Shown: positions 48,521 through 57,261 of the stretch, in pieces
Layout: the number at the start of each line of letters is the position of its first letter
Numbering within the stretch: position 1 is the stretch's first letter
NCBI GenBank assembly: GCA_035353175.1
Contig: DAOPZC010000017.1
Coordinates: forward strand, 7,210-71,209
DNA: 64,000 nt
Direction of reading: 5' to 3'
Origin: DAOPZC01 sp035353175
GTDB taxonomy: Bacteria; Verrucomicrobiota; Kiritimatiellia; RFP12; UBA1067
The notes under the pieces: model-generated
What the model was told of the DNA's origin: nothing
Seen by the model: the letters and a program-made list of their open reading frames with translations, nothing else
The model's database searches: none
Translations under genes and position numbers: made by a program

Positions 48521-49242
48521 CGTCCGCCCTCCGTGATTGACAGGATACGGCCATCCTTCAAAACAATGCTGCCCTTCGCATAGGCGGCGATATCGGGTTC
48601 ATGGGTGACAACGATCACGGTCTTCCCTTGCTCGTACAGCTCTTGAAACAGCGACATGATCTGCACGCTGGTCGCGCTGTCCAGATTCCCAGTCGGTTCG
48701 TCGGCCAGCAAAACCGCCGGGTCATTGGCCAGCGCGCGGGCCACCGCCACGCGCTGACGCTGACCGCCGGAAAGCTCAGACGGCAGATGGCGCAGTCGAT
48801 GCGACATGCCGACCCGCTCCGCCAGCACTTCGGCCCGACGTTTCCGCTCGGACTGGGACAAGCCTAAATAAAGCATGGGGACTTCGATGTTCTCGCTGAC
48901 GGTCAGCTGCGGGATCAGATGGAAACTCTGGAACACGAACCCCAAGTTTCGCAACCGATGGTCACTCAAATCGTTGTCGTCCATCTCCGCGACATTGACG
49001 CCGTTCAGCCAATACGCACCCGACGAAGGGCGGTCCAGACACCCCAGGATGTTCAGCATGGTGCTCTTGCCGGAACCGCTCGGCCCCATGATTGCCCAGT
49101 AAGAGCCTTTGCGGATCGAAAACGAAACGCCGTCCAGCGCGCGCACCGTTTCATCCCCGACCATATAGTGCCGCATCACATCGTCCAGCCGGACCACCTC
49201 ATCGGCGTGGGGCCGCGAATGCTCTGTCATCTGAACGATCAT
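48517..49242 (-). CDS. MacB/LolD-type ABC ATPase
   Basis: 241 residues. Walker A GPSGSGKST at about 54-62, Q-loop GFVFQSFHLIP, ABC signature LSGGQRQRVAVARAL, Walker B VLLADEPTGNLDS and His switch VVTHEPDIA. Drives the permease in the tripartite efflux system. Its ATG (49242) overlaps the adaptor stop (ATGA); an alternative ATG at 49230 also fits. Confidence 0.95.
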   Translation of the reverse strand: MIVQMTEHSRPHADEVVRLDDVMRHYMVGDETVRALDGVSFSIRKGSYWAIMGPSGSGKSTMLNILGCLDRPSSGAYWLNGVNVAEMDDNDLSDHRLRNLGFVFQSFHLIPQLTVSENIEVPMLYLGLSQSERKRRAEVLAERVGMSHRLRHLPSELSGGQRQRVAVARALANDPAVLLADEPTGNLDSATSVQIMSLFQELYEQGKTVIVVTHEPDIAAYAKGSIVLKDGRILSITEGGR

Positions 49243-50864
49243 GCCGGGCCGCCGCCTTCAGCCACAGCCGCGCGCTTCTTGGCCGGCGGAGTCTTCCGGC
49301 CCTCTTTTTCCTCCGCCGGAGTTGCCTTGCGGTTCCCCGACGGAAGCTTCACTCCGTTTGCGGCGCCGCGCCGCGATGAACGCGACTCGCCTTTTGCCTC
49401 GCTCTTCTGCTCCTTGACCGGAGGCGCCAGCATCACCTCTTCGCCAGGACGCACGCCCTCGAGGACGTGGATCATGCGATTGTTGTCCAGCCCCACACGC
49501 ACAATCCGCGGCACCCACTCGCCGTGGTCGTTGACATACACGCGCGGCACCCCCTCGACGCGCACCACGCACTGCACCGGCACGTACAACGCCGATTCAT
49601 ACGCTTCCTTGACCAGCTCGACATCGCAACTCATTCCCGGCCGGATCACAACGTCCTTGAAATCGCACTCGATTTCGCACTTGTACAGCTTCAGATCGGG
49701 GTTCAACTGCGAGCTCTGGCCATCCGGCAAAATGCCGATTTTCACCAGCTTGCCATCGAAGACGCGCCCCGGGAAGGCGTCGATTTTCACCCTGGCCAGC
49801 ATGCCGTTGTCAATCTTGTTCAGGCTGGCCTCGGGGATCATCACCTCCACCACCATGCCGGACTCGATCGGGATATAAATCAGCTCCTGCCGTTCGACGG
49901 CCGTGGCACCGACCGCCAGCGGCTTGATCCACCACTGACGCCGCGAGATGAGAACCGTCGAGGTGTACAACACAATGCCGTTGGTGGGCGCGTAAATCTT
50001 GCTCTTCGAAATCTGGAAATTCAGCTCTTCCAGCCGGTTGGTGGCGCGGTCGCGCTCGCGCTGCCGCGCCCGCAGCTCCGTCTCGACCTGTCGCAACGTG
50101 GATTTGTTCTGCCAGGTCGTGCGCGCCATGGCGCGATCCGCCTTGCGCCGCGCGCTTTCCAACGTCGCCCGCTGCTGCACGACCGTGAAATTGGTCAGCA
50201 CGTTCATCTTCGTCTGAGCCATCTCGAGGTCGAGCTGTTTCCGCTGCAGTGCCAGTTCGTCAGCCTGCAGCTCCGTCCGGGTCAGGAAGCTTTCCTTAGC
50301 CAACCGCTGCGACCATTCCAGCTTTTCAGCCGCACGCTTCAGCTCCTCATCAGCCAAGGCGATGTCCGCCTCATTTTTCCTGACCTCCTGGGGATAGTCG
50401 CCGTCTTGATATTTTTCGAATGCCATCTTCGCAAGCATCAGGTCCACCTCGCGGTCCAACAGCGCCGCTTCGCAGTCGCCCTCCGTGATGCCCAACTTCT
50501 CCTGCGCGATAATCAGATTGGCCTCGGCATTGGCCACCGCGATCTCCTGCTCGTTCCTTTTTTCGACGAGGTCGCTGGAGTCGAACTCGAGCAACAGGTC
50601 GCCGCTCTGCACATTCGTGCCCTCATCAATCACCCAGATGACCGTGTTATTCCCTTCCAGTTCGCTGGAGATCACGACCTTGTCGCGGCTCTGGATCGAG
50701 CCGGCCGAGGTCACCGCGATCGTCAGCGGCCCCTGCTGCACGGCAAACACGGGCACCGGCTCGCTCTTCTTGCCGCCGCCGCGCGTCACGAGCCAAGCAC
50801 CCAGCATCACGGCCGCCACGAGGCCGGCAAAAAACAGCTTTTTTTTGGACCGCTTCTTAACCAT
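49239..50864 (-). CDS. MacA/HlyD-type periplasmic adaptor
   Basis: 541 residues, long for MacA. ATG 50864 overlaps the TolC-like gene end. Membrane anchor about 8-25 (LFFAGLVAAVMLGAWL). The biotinyl-lipoyl-like half motif (VISSELEGNNTVIWVIDEGTNVQSGDLLLEFDSSDL) precedes a very long coiled-coil hairpin (about 90-270) and the beta-barrel part (PTNGIVLYTSTV, VEVMIPEASLNKIDNGMLARVKIDAFPGRVFDGK). A Lys/Ser-rich C-terminal tail (about 480-541) is unusual. It joins inner-membrane permease to TolC. Confidence 0.88.
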   Translation of the reverse strand: MVKKRSKKKLFFAGLVAAVMLGAWLVTRGGGKKSEPVPVFAVQQGPLTIAVTSAGSIQSRDKVVISSELEGNNTVIWVIDEGTNVQSGDLLLEFDSSDLVEKRNEQEIAVANAEANLIIAQEKLGITEGDCEAALLDREVDLMLAKMAFEKYQDGDYPQEVRKNEADIALADEELKRAAEKLEWSQRLAKESFLTRTELQADELALQRKQLDLEMAQTKMNVLTNFTVVQQRATLESARRKADRAMARTTWQNKSTLRQVETELRARQRERDRATNRLEELNFQISKSKIYAPTNGIVLYTSTVLISRRQWWIKPLAVGATAVERQELIYIPIESGMVVEVMIPEASLNKIDNGMLARVKIDAFPGRVFDGKLVKIGILPDGQSSQLNPDLKLYKCEIECDFKDVVIRPGMSCDVELVKEAYESALYVPVQCVVRVEGVPRVYVNDHGEWVPRIVRVGLDNNRMIHVLEGVRPGEEVMLAPPVKEQKSEAKGESRSSRRGAANGVKLPSGNRKATPAEEKEGRKTPPAKKRAAVAEGGGPA

Positions 50865-52596
50865 TGTTCTCCCCATTCGCTTCGAGCCACATCCCCGCAT
50901 CAGAAATCTTCAACACGCCCATATCGCGGCGCAACTCCAAATCGCTCACCTGCCAATCGATCAGCGCGGAACACAGCGCATTTCGAGCGGCCAGGAGGGA
51001 TTCCTCCGCCTCGAGCACATCGCGCATCGACGAGCGGCCCGACTGCAAAAACAGCGTATTGCTTTCAACCCGCAGACGCGCCACCTTGACCGCCTCGATC
51101 TGATTCATGTAGGAGGCCCTTGCCGAACGCAGGTTGCGCAGCCCGCTCCGCACCGATTGCTTGACCGCGTCTTCCCTCTCGTCCAACGTCCGTTTGGCCT
51201 GTTCCAGCGCGATCAGCTGCTTCCTGAACGCGTTCCGCTCTTTTCTTCGGTTCCACGGGAGGTCGGTCGTCAGCCCCGCGTTCCACGCCTCATCGCCCTC
51301 GAACCCGTTCTCGCCCGTTTCGCGAACGCGATCGAAGTCCGCGCTACCCTTGAGCGTCAGGTCCGCCCTCAGCGCGTCCGCGGCGATCTTCACGGCGCGC
51401 GCCTCGTCCTCCAGCTCACAGCGCGTCACGAAAAGGTCGTGCCGCTCCATCAGCGCGATCCGGCAGGCCTCGGCCTCGTCCGGAAACGCCGCGACCGCGC
51501 TCGTCTCATCGTGCGCCAGCCGCGCCATCTTCCGCTCCAGACGCCCCACCTCGTCGAAATCCAGCGCGATCTTCGCTTCGGGCGGGAGCCCGAGTTTCAC
51601 TTTCAGGGAATCGAGTTTCGTCTCATAGCTCTTCAGGGTCGCGATCACGCTTTCATTCGCGTCAAGCAAATCGGTCCGCGCCTGATCGACCTGAATTCTT
51701 TGCATGCGCCCGGCCGCGAACATCATTTCCGCCCGCCGGCTGTTATCGGACAGGTTCCGTTCGTTGTCCATCGCGTTCCGCACGCGCTGCGAGTACTCCA
51801 TCACGTCGAAGTACGAAGTGGCGACAGATACCGCGTACGTCTGCCGGTAGTGCTCGAACGTCCGGATGGCATAGATGAGGTTCCGCTCCGCCTGCGTCAG
51901 CGGCTCGCGGACGATCTCGCGGCCGGCGCCCCTCAAAAGCGGCAGCGACATCGTGAGGTCGCCCGTGAGGCCCAACGAACGCCAGTCGTCCCGCAACAGG
52001 CTCACCACATCCAGGGCAAGTTTTCCGGCGATCTCCGCCCCGTTCTCGAGTTTGCGTTCGAAGCCTGCCGATCCCTGCCCCGTGGCCTTTTCGACCGAAG
52101 GTTCCCCCGACAACAGAGCCAACATCGCCCCGCTGAAGGAAGTGTCGAACTGATACTGCTGATAGTCCAGGTCCAGCGCGGCCGAGAAGATCGACTCCTT
52201 CAGCTTCTGATATGCGCGGTCGTTCCGCGCCGCCACACACATGGCGTGGGACAGCGAAAGCGTGAGTATGCCGTTCGACGCGGTCAGGGAATCCGCATAG
52301 GGAATCGAGGGAAAGACGACCGTCTGATCGCCGCGCGCGGCCGCCAGCAACGCGATCCGCAACGTCAGGGCATCGGCCGGACGGTGCACGTCGAAAACAT
52401 TGGTGCTGCCGGTCTGCTGCTGCCAGAACTCGGTCGCCAGCCGCGTGCCGGCCTCATTGCCTTCCTTGACGGCCTTGTCCGGCGTCATGCAGGCCATCGG
52501 CACAAATAAACACCATGCCATCAACCCCGCACATGCGCACATGTGCCACTGCCACTTTTCCCGCAGGCGTTTTCCTGCCCAAGCCATAAAACGCAT
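50857..52596 (-). CDS. TolC-family outer-membrane efflux protein
   Basis: 579 residues from ATG 52596, chosen because GGAGGGGG is next to it; ATG 52587 and 52626 are alternatives. The N-terminus has a signal sequence ending FVPMAC, so the mature protein may be a lipoprotein (Cys about 36). Long amphipathic helices in two repeats (TQAERNLIYAIRTFEHYRQTYAVSVATSYFDVM, IQVDQARTDLLDANESVIATLKSYETKLDSLKVKLGLP, and a second pair toward the end with NAFRKQLIALEQAKRTLDEREDAVKQSVR) form the TolC channel. An extended region (about 60-200) precedes them. It is the outer-membrane duct of the tripartite exporter. Confidence 0.85.
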   Translation of the reverse strand: MRFMAWAGKRLREKWQWHMCACAGLMAWCLFVPMACMTPDKAVKEGNEAGTRLATEFWQQQTGSTNVFDVHRPADALTLRIALLAAARGDQTVVFPSIPYADSLTASNGILTLSLSHAMCVAARNDRAYQKLKESIFSAALDLDYQQYQFDTSFSGAMLALLSGEPSVEKATGQGSAGFERKLENGAEIAGKLALDVVSLLRDDWRSLGLTGDLTMSLPLLRGAGREIVREPLTQAERNLIYAIRTFEHYRQTYAVSVATSYFDVMEYSQRVRNAMDNERNLSDNSRRAEMMFAAGRMQRIQVDQARTDLLDANESVIATLKSYETKLDSLKVKLGLPPEAKIALDFDEVGRLERKMARLAHDETSAVAAFPDEAEACRIALMERHDLFVTRCELEDEARAVKIAADALRADLTLKGSADFDRVRETGENGFEGDEAWNAGLTTDLPWNRRKERNAFRKQLIALEQAKRTLDEREDAVKQSVRSGLRNLRSARASYMNQIEAVKVARLRVESNTLFLQSGRSSMRDVLEAEESLLAARNALCSALIDWQVSDLELRRDMGVLKISDAGMWLEANGENNG

Positions 52597-52708
52597 CCCC
52601 CTCCAAACACAAACTATCCGACTCACAAGCGTCAGGGTTTCCCCCCAGTCCCCCTGACACCGTTACGGGGGCTCCTGAGGGACACCCCCTGAACCACGTC
52701 AAGCAACG
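52597..52708 (-). other. Leader of the efflux operon with alternative stems
   Basis: GTCAGGG (52631-52637) pairs with CCCTGAC (52652-52658). The overlapping CCCCC (52650-52654) can instead pair with GGGGG (52667-52671), which in turn can pair with CCCCC (52685-52689). These stems are mutually exclusive. G/C-rich tracts make chance pairing possible; no T-run is seen. Confidence 0.3.
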
Positions 52709-53773
52709 TCAAACCTGCTTCGACCGATAAGACTCAACCTCCCAGTTTTCGATGAATCCTCGGGAGCGGTCGCTCAAATACTGAATTCCGCCGAACGCCC
52801 GCGACAACTGATTCACCGCAGCGCCGTCCATCGCCAGTTCCAACGCCAGCCGCGCGTTCTTCTCATTCGAGCCGACGCCCATCACGGCCTCCCCGGCAAC
52901 CACCACGCGCGGAGCATACCCCCGGACCTCCTTGAAGGCGCACAGGTTGTCCGCCGTCAGAACCCCGTCGAACGGATAGGACTTGGCATACACGATATGA
53001 TCGGGCGAGATCGGCCCGCTGCCGGTTTCGAACAGACCCGAGACCGCCACAGCCGCGGCATCGGCACCCAGCGCAGATGCCAATATTCTCCGCCACCCCT
53101 CGACCTGGTTCTCAGGCGGAAGCGCGCCGACGCGGACGTCAGCCGTGACGCCCGCCGCGGCATAGGCCTTTCTCAGCGTGGTCATCACGCGCGCGTACGT
53201 CGCACGGATAGCCTCCGCCGTGTCGCCCGACACGAAAACGCCATGGTTTTCCAAGAACAGCAGCGATGGCTCGACACCGCGCTCTGCCTGGTAAACGTGG
53301 ATCGCCTTCCGCACCGCCATGCACAGCGTGTAACCGGGGTCCACATAAGGCACCCACAGCGCGTCAGGGAAAAGTCTGGCGGCCGCCGCCCGCCCGCCCA
53401 CCGCGCAGGTGAGCCCGTTGACGGCGGCCGGATGCGTATGCACCACATAGCGGGCAGAAATCGAATCGTGCAGCGGGGCCTCGACCGACGCGCGCCCGGG
53501 TGTCTCCGGCTTAACCGCCGCGGCCATCATGTTTTTGACCAGCTCTTCGCGGTCAGCGGGTCCCGCAGGCGTCTCCGCATCATACAGCCGCGACAGCAGC
53601 GAGCGGTCCATCGCCACGAACGTTTCGGGCTTCAGTCCCGCGAGGGTGGTGCCGGAAGGCTTAACCCACAGCGTATCGTCCGTCTTGCAGGACGTATTGC
53701 CCCCGCCCGCCCTGACATACTCCGCGGTTCCGAACTCGTGCGACAACTCCGTGATGGTCTCGAGAATACCCAT
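52709..53773 (-). CDS. Class II aldolase/adducin family protein, probable rhamnulose-1-phosphate-type aldolase
   Basis: 354 residues, longer than stand-alone FucA/RhaD (about 215-275). The N-terminal aldolase fold has YVRAGGGNTSCKTDDTLWVKPSGTTLAGL (phosphate loop GGGNTS and KPSGT), acidic catalytic region EAPLHDSI, zinc ligands VVHTHPAAVNGLTC (HTHP) and LFLENHGVFVSGDT (ENHG). A C-terminal part follows (FDGVLTADNLCAFKEVRGYAPRVVVAGEAVMG), matching the N-terminal half of bifunctional aldolase/dehydrogenases. It cleaves a sugar-1-phosphate to DHAP and lactaldehyde. rhaA lies directly upstream, which points to L-rhamnulose-1-phosphate. GGAAG is a weak ribosome site. Confidence 0.8.
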   Translation of the reverse strand: MGILETITELSHEFGTAEYVRAGGGNTSCKTDDTLWVKPSGTTLAGLKPETFVAMDRSLLSRLYDAETPAGPADREELVKNMMAAAVKPETPGRASVEAPLHDSISARYVVHTHPAAVNGLTCAVGGRAAAARLFPDALWVPYVDPGYTLCMAVRKAIHVYQAERGVEPSLLFLENHGVFVSGDTAEAIRATYARVMTTLRKAYAAAGVTADVRVGALPPENQVEGWRRILASALGADAAAVAVSGLFETGSGPISPDHIVYAKSYPFDGVLTADNLCAFKEVRGYAPRVVVAGEAVMGVGSNEKNARLALELAMDGAAVNQLSRAFGGIQYLSDRSRGFIENWEVESYRSKQV

Positions 53774-53870
53774 GATTTATGGCTTCCAAACCGGAATGCG
53801 GAACAGAGATGGGGGGGGGCGCCTTTCGCGGCGCGGCCCCCGCTTCCACTATTCCATCACTCCTTTTTCC

Positions 53871-55133
53871 TTACCGTTTAGCCAGCACGTTAGCCTCGTA
53901 AGACTTCACGTCCTTCAGCCACTCCGTATCCAGCGGCACATCCTCGTCCGTGCAGAACTTGTCCCAGATCGCGCCGAAAGGCATCGTCTTGGCGTTCTCG
54001 GTCCAAGCCAAGCGCGAGGTCAGATCGCCGCACACCTCCGCGCCCTGCATCAGCTTCAGCGGTTCAAGCAAAGCGTACAGAAGGGCCTTCTGCATGGCCC
54101 GCACGCCGATCACCCACGCCGCGATGCGGTTGATGCTCGCATCGAAGTAGTCGAGGCCGATGTGCACGCGCTTGAACTGATCCAGGCGCACCAGTTCCTG
54201 CGCGATCGCGATCAGGTCGTCGTTCACGATCACCACGTGGTCGCTGTCCCAGCGCACGCCGCGGCTCACGTGCAGGAGGATTTCCGGCACGAACAGCAGG
54301 CAGGACGAGAGCTTGTCGGAGATCGTCTCGGTCGGATGGAAATGGCCCGCGTCGAGCGTCAGCACCTTCTGGTTCTTCACGGCATAGCCCATGTAGAACT
54401 CGTGCGAGCCGACCGTGTAGCTCTCGCCGCCGATGCCGAACAGCTTGGACTCCACGGCGTCGAGCATGTGCTTGGGATCGAACTTCTCGGCGAAACAGGC
54501 GTCCAACGAATCGTTCAGGATCTTACGGGGCGTCTCGCGGTCTGCGGGGATGTCCTTGTAGCTGTCCGGGATCCAGACGTTGTTGACGCAAGGCGTGCCC
54601 AGCGCCTTGCCGATGGCGGCCGCGATGCGGCGCGTGGCGATCGTGTGTTTGATCCAGAAATTGCGGATCTTCTTGTCGCGGCTGGAGAGCGAGAAGCCGT
54701 TGAACATCGGGTGCGAAAAGAGCGTGGGGTTGAAGTCCATGCCCAGTTTGTTCTTTTTGGCCCACGCGATCCAGTTCTTCATGTGCTCGGGCTGCAGCTC
54801 GTCGCGGTCCACCTTCGTGCCCTTCTCGAACTCCGCGTAGCAGGCGTGCACGTTCACGCGGTGCGAGCCGCCAACCATCGACAGCACGAACTCGATATCG
54901 CTGCGCAGCTCCTGCGGATTGCGGGCGCGGCCGGGATAATTGCCCGTCGCCTGAATGCCGCCCGTCAGATCGCCTTCGGGATTCTCAAAACCGCGCACAT
55001 CGTCGCCCTGCCAACAATGCAGCGACACGGGGATCTTCAACAGCTTTTTCAGCGCGGCGTCAACGTCGACTCCCAGCTCCGCATACCGTTCGCACGCGAG
55101 TTTATACGCCGCATCGATGTTTTTTTTGCTCAT
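53871..55133 (-). CDS. rhaA: L-rhamnose isomerase
   Basis: 420 residues, the normal length of RhaA. L-rhamnose to L-rhamnulose. The IPVSLHCWQGDDVRGFE start (His, Trp and Gln near the active site) and the metal-binding region TLDAGHFHPTETISDKLSS followed by RWDSDHVVIVND (Asp/His) match the xylose-isomerase-like TIM barrel of RhaA. AGAGGAG lies upstream. Followed by the class II aldolase on the same strand (97-nt gap), giving a two-gene catabolic unit; the kinase RhaB is not visible here. Confidence 0.95.
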   Translation of the reverse strand: MSKKNIDAAYKLACERYAELGVDVDAALKKLLKIPVSLHCWQGDDVRGFENPEGDLTGGIQATGNYPGRARNPQELRSDIEFVLSMVGGSHRVNVHACYAEFEKGTKVDRDELQPEHMKNWIAWAKKNKLGMDFNPTLFSHPMFNGFSLSSRDKKIRNFWIKHTIATRRIAAAIGKALGTPCVNNVWIPDSYKDIPADRETPRKILNDSLDACFAEKFDPKHMLDAVESKLFGIGGESYTVGSHEFYMGYAVKNQKVLTLDAGHFHPTETISDKLSSCLLFVPEILLHVSRGVRWDSDHVVIVNDDLIAIAQELVRLDQFKRVHIGLDYFDASINRIAAWVIGVRAMQKALLYALLEPLKLMQGAEVCGDLTSRLAWTENAKTMPFGAIWDKFCTDEDVPLDTEWLKDVKSYEANVLAKR

Positions 55134-55295
55134 GGAATGCCTTGCTCCTCTTCTTGTTCCCGGCCAACCGGAAACGGTTACCCCTCGCCCCCGGCCGCGG
55201 GCTTTTCCTATCCGCCCCGTCAGCCGAAAACAAAATAAACAGTTGTGTTAGAATACACCAATCGCAGGACGCACTCCAGCCGGATTTTCTCGCGA

Positions 55296-56276
55296 CTACA
55301 CGCCGAACACCTCACGGTAACGCGGCGCCCAGTAAGACAGGAACAGGTCCGCGCCGGCCCGGTCGAGCGCCATCAGCGACTCGCGCACCATCCCGTCCAG
55401 ATCGCCCCACCCGCGCTCCGCGGCCGCGATGAGCATGCTGTACTCGCCGCTCACGTTGTACGCCGCCACCGGCAAATCGGTGCGTTCGCGCAGTTTCGCC
55501 AGCACGTCCAGATAGAAGAGCGCGGGCTTGACCATCAGGATGTCCGCGCCCTCGTGCTCGTCGAAATCCGACTCGCGCACCGCCGCGCGCAGATTGCCGT
55601 AGGAGGCCTGGTACCCCTTGCGGTCCCCCGACGACGGGGAGGAATTCTCAGCGTCCCGGAAGGGGCCGTACATCGACGACGCGAACTTGGTCGAGTACGC
55701 CATCAGCAGTGTCTGATCCAGCGCGTTCGCGTCGAGCGCCTCACGGATCGCGGCAACCTGGCCGTCCATCATCGCGCTCGGGGCCACCACATCGGCGCCG
55801 GCCGCCGCGTGCGACACCGCCACGCGCGCCAGCAGGCCGATCGCAGCGTCGTTGTCAACCTGTCCCTGCCGGTCGAGCGGCCCGCAGTGCCCGTGCTCCG
55901 TATACGCGCAGAGGCACACGTCTGTCATCACCACCAGCTCGGGGAACGCGCGCTTGATCGCCGGCACGGCGCGCTGCACCACCCCCCGCTCATCGAACGC
56001 GCCGCTGCCGCCCGCGTCCTTGGCGCCTTCCGTCTGGCCGAAAAGCAGCACCCCGCCGATGCCCTGTGCGGCCACGGGCTCCAAGGCGCGCAGCAGCTCG
56101 TCGATGCTCAGGCGGCTCTGGCCCGGCATGGACGTAATCGGCTCACACCTTTTTTCGCCCTCCACGACAAACACCGGCCAGACAAACTTTGCCGGCGGCG
56201 GCACCGGCGCGTCGAACAGCCGCCGGATCGCGGGCGTTCGCCGCAAGCGGCGCAGACGGACTTCAGGAAAACGCAT
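55296..56276 (-). CDS. hemB: Porphobilinogen synthase (delta-aminolevulinic acid dehydratase)
   Basis: 326 residues from ATG 56276 with GAGGTG close upstream. Condenses two 5-aminolevulinate to porphobilinogen. Active-site lysines in MAYSTKFASSMYGPFRDA and ADILMVKPALFYLD; zinc-type Cys cluster VMTDVCLCAYTEHGHCG (three cysteines), so a Zn enzyme rather than Mg-only. Last gene of an operon with LysM proteins; 8-nt gap after the LysM gene. No other heme genes nearby. Confidence 0.96.
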   Translation of the reverse strand: MRFPEVRLRRLRRTPAIRRLFDAPVPPPAKFVWPVFVVEGEKRCEPITSMPGQSRLSIDELLRALEPVAAQGIGGVLLFGQTEGAKDAGGSGAFDERGVVQRAVPAIKRAFPELVVMTDVCLCAYTEHGHCGPLDRQGQVDNDAAIGLLARVAVSHAAAGADVVAPSAMMDGQVAAIREALDANALDQTLLMAYSTKFASSMYGPFRDAENSSPSSGDRKGYQASYGNLRAAVRESDFDEHEGADILMVKPALFYLDVLAKLRERTDLPVAAYNVSGEYSMLIAAAERGWGDLDGMVRESLMALDRAGADLFLSYWAPRYREVFGV

Positions 56277-56283
56277 ACGCACC

Positions 56284-56901
56284 TCAATCGGGAATGAAAA
56301 GAACCTGGCCCACACGGATCGACGAAGGATTGGTGATCTTGTTGGCCTTCATGATCGCATCCATACTCTTGCCATAGCCCCGCGCGATCTCGGAAAGCGT
56401 CTGGCCGCGCTCGACCTTGTGCTCGTAGCCGCCCCCCCGCGCGGAAGCCGTGGTGGCCGCGCCGGCCGCGGTCCGCGCCGGCGCGGAGGAAACGGCGCGC
56501 GCCGCGTTGATCTCGGCCTGCTGCCGCGCGGCGATTTTCTCGATGCGGCCCGCCAGATCGTCCGTGATCTCCCGCTTCAGCGTCTCGCGTTCCGAACGGA
56601 CCATTTGGAGGTCCCGCCGCAGTGCGACGATGTCGTCCTGCGATTTGGGCGCCGCGTTCACCTGCGTCTCCAGCCGGGCCAGGCGCGCATCCAGCTGCTC
56701 CTGATTATGGTTCAGCACCGCCACCTGCTCGGACAACTGCCGGAAATCGAGCCCCATCTGCTGTGAGTTGGTCACCACCCGAGCCACCTCAGGATTGCTC
56801 CGGGGCTGCTGCTCAAAAATGGTGCCCTCGAACATGGGGCCTGTGCAACCGGACATCAGGCCCGCGCCGAACAACAGAAAAAGAATCTTGCCCACCTTCA
56901 T
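56284..56901 (-). CDS. LysM-domain lipoprotein
   Basis: 205 residues from ATG 56901, with GGAGGTG as ribosome site. Lipoprotein signal with lipobox LMSGC at about residues 15-19. A coiled-coil segment (about 55-150; QLDARLARLETQVNAAP, VRSERETLKREITDDLAGRIEKI) is followed by a C-terminal LysM (about 160-205: HKVERGQTLSEIARGYGKSMDAIMKANKITNPSSIRVGQVLFIPD). Binds peptidoglycan from the outer membrane or periplasm. Directly upstream of hemB. Confidence 0.9.
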   Translation of the reverse strand: MKVGKILFLLFGAGLMSGCTGPMFEGTIFEQQPRSNPEVARVVTNSQQMGLDFRQLSEQVAVLNHNQEQLDARLARLETQVNAAPKSQDDIVALRRDLQMVRSERETLKREITDDLAGRIEKIAARQQAEINAARAVSSAPARTAAGAATTASARGGGYEHKVERGQTLSEIARGYGKSMDAIMKANKITNPSSIRVGQVLFIPD

Positions 56902-56917
56902 TTCCACCTCCATAAGC

Positions 56918-57244
56918 CTATGCGCAGGGCAGAAAATAAAACACCAGCCAGACGGCGAAGGCCACACAGAGAAACACCAGAAACGAGCGGCGGCGGTCCT
57001 CGACGATGTCGTCCGCCGAGGTCCGCCGCAGCTGCCGCATGCCGCCCGCCGCGATGTAATGGAACAGCTTGTATCTGCCGCGCTCCACGCCTGGGCGTCT
57101 TCTCTTACGGAAGAAATGCGAGTTGCCGCCCGCGTCCTCCCGCACGTCCAGACGCCACGTCACGGAAGCAAACCCCGTCCGGCCACCGACGAAAACGCTC
57201 GATGTCCCCGGCTTCAAAATTCGTTTGCCCGCTTTCGCCAACAT
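56918..57244 (-). CDS. Small basic protein with C-terminal membrane anchor
   Basis: 108 residues; GGAGGAGAT precedes ATG 57244. The first 80 residues are Arg-rich (RKRRRPGVERGRYKLFHY) and the last 24 form a single helix (FLVFLCVAFAVWLVFYFLPCA), i.e. a tail-anchored protein with the bulk in the cytoplasm. Not recognised as a family. It lies between two LysM lipoprotein genes with 16-17 nt spacing on both sides, so it is co-transcribed and probably envelope-associated. Confidence 0.65.
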   Translation of the reverse strand: MLAKAGKRILKPGTSSVFVGGRTGFASVTWRLDVREDAGGNSHFFRKRRRPGVERGRYKLFHYIAAGGMRQLRRTSADDIVEDRRRSFLVFLCVAFAVWLVFYFLPCA

Positions 57245-57261
57245 ATCTCCTCCGGCCCCCT

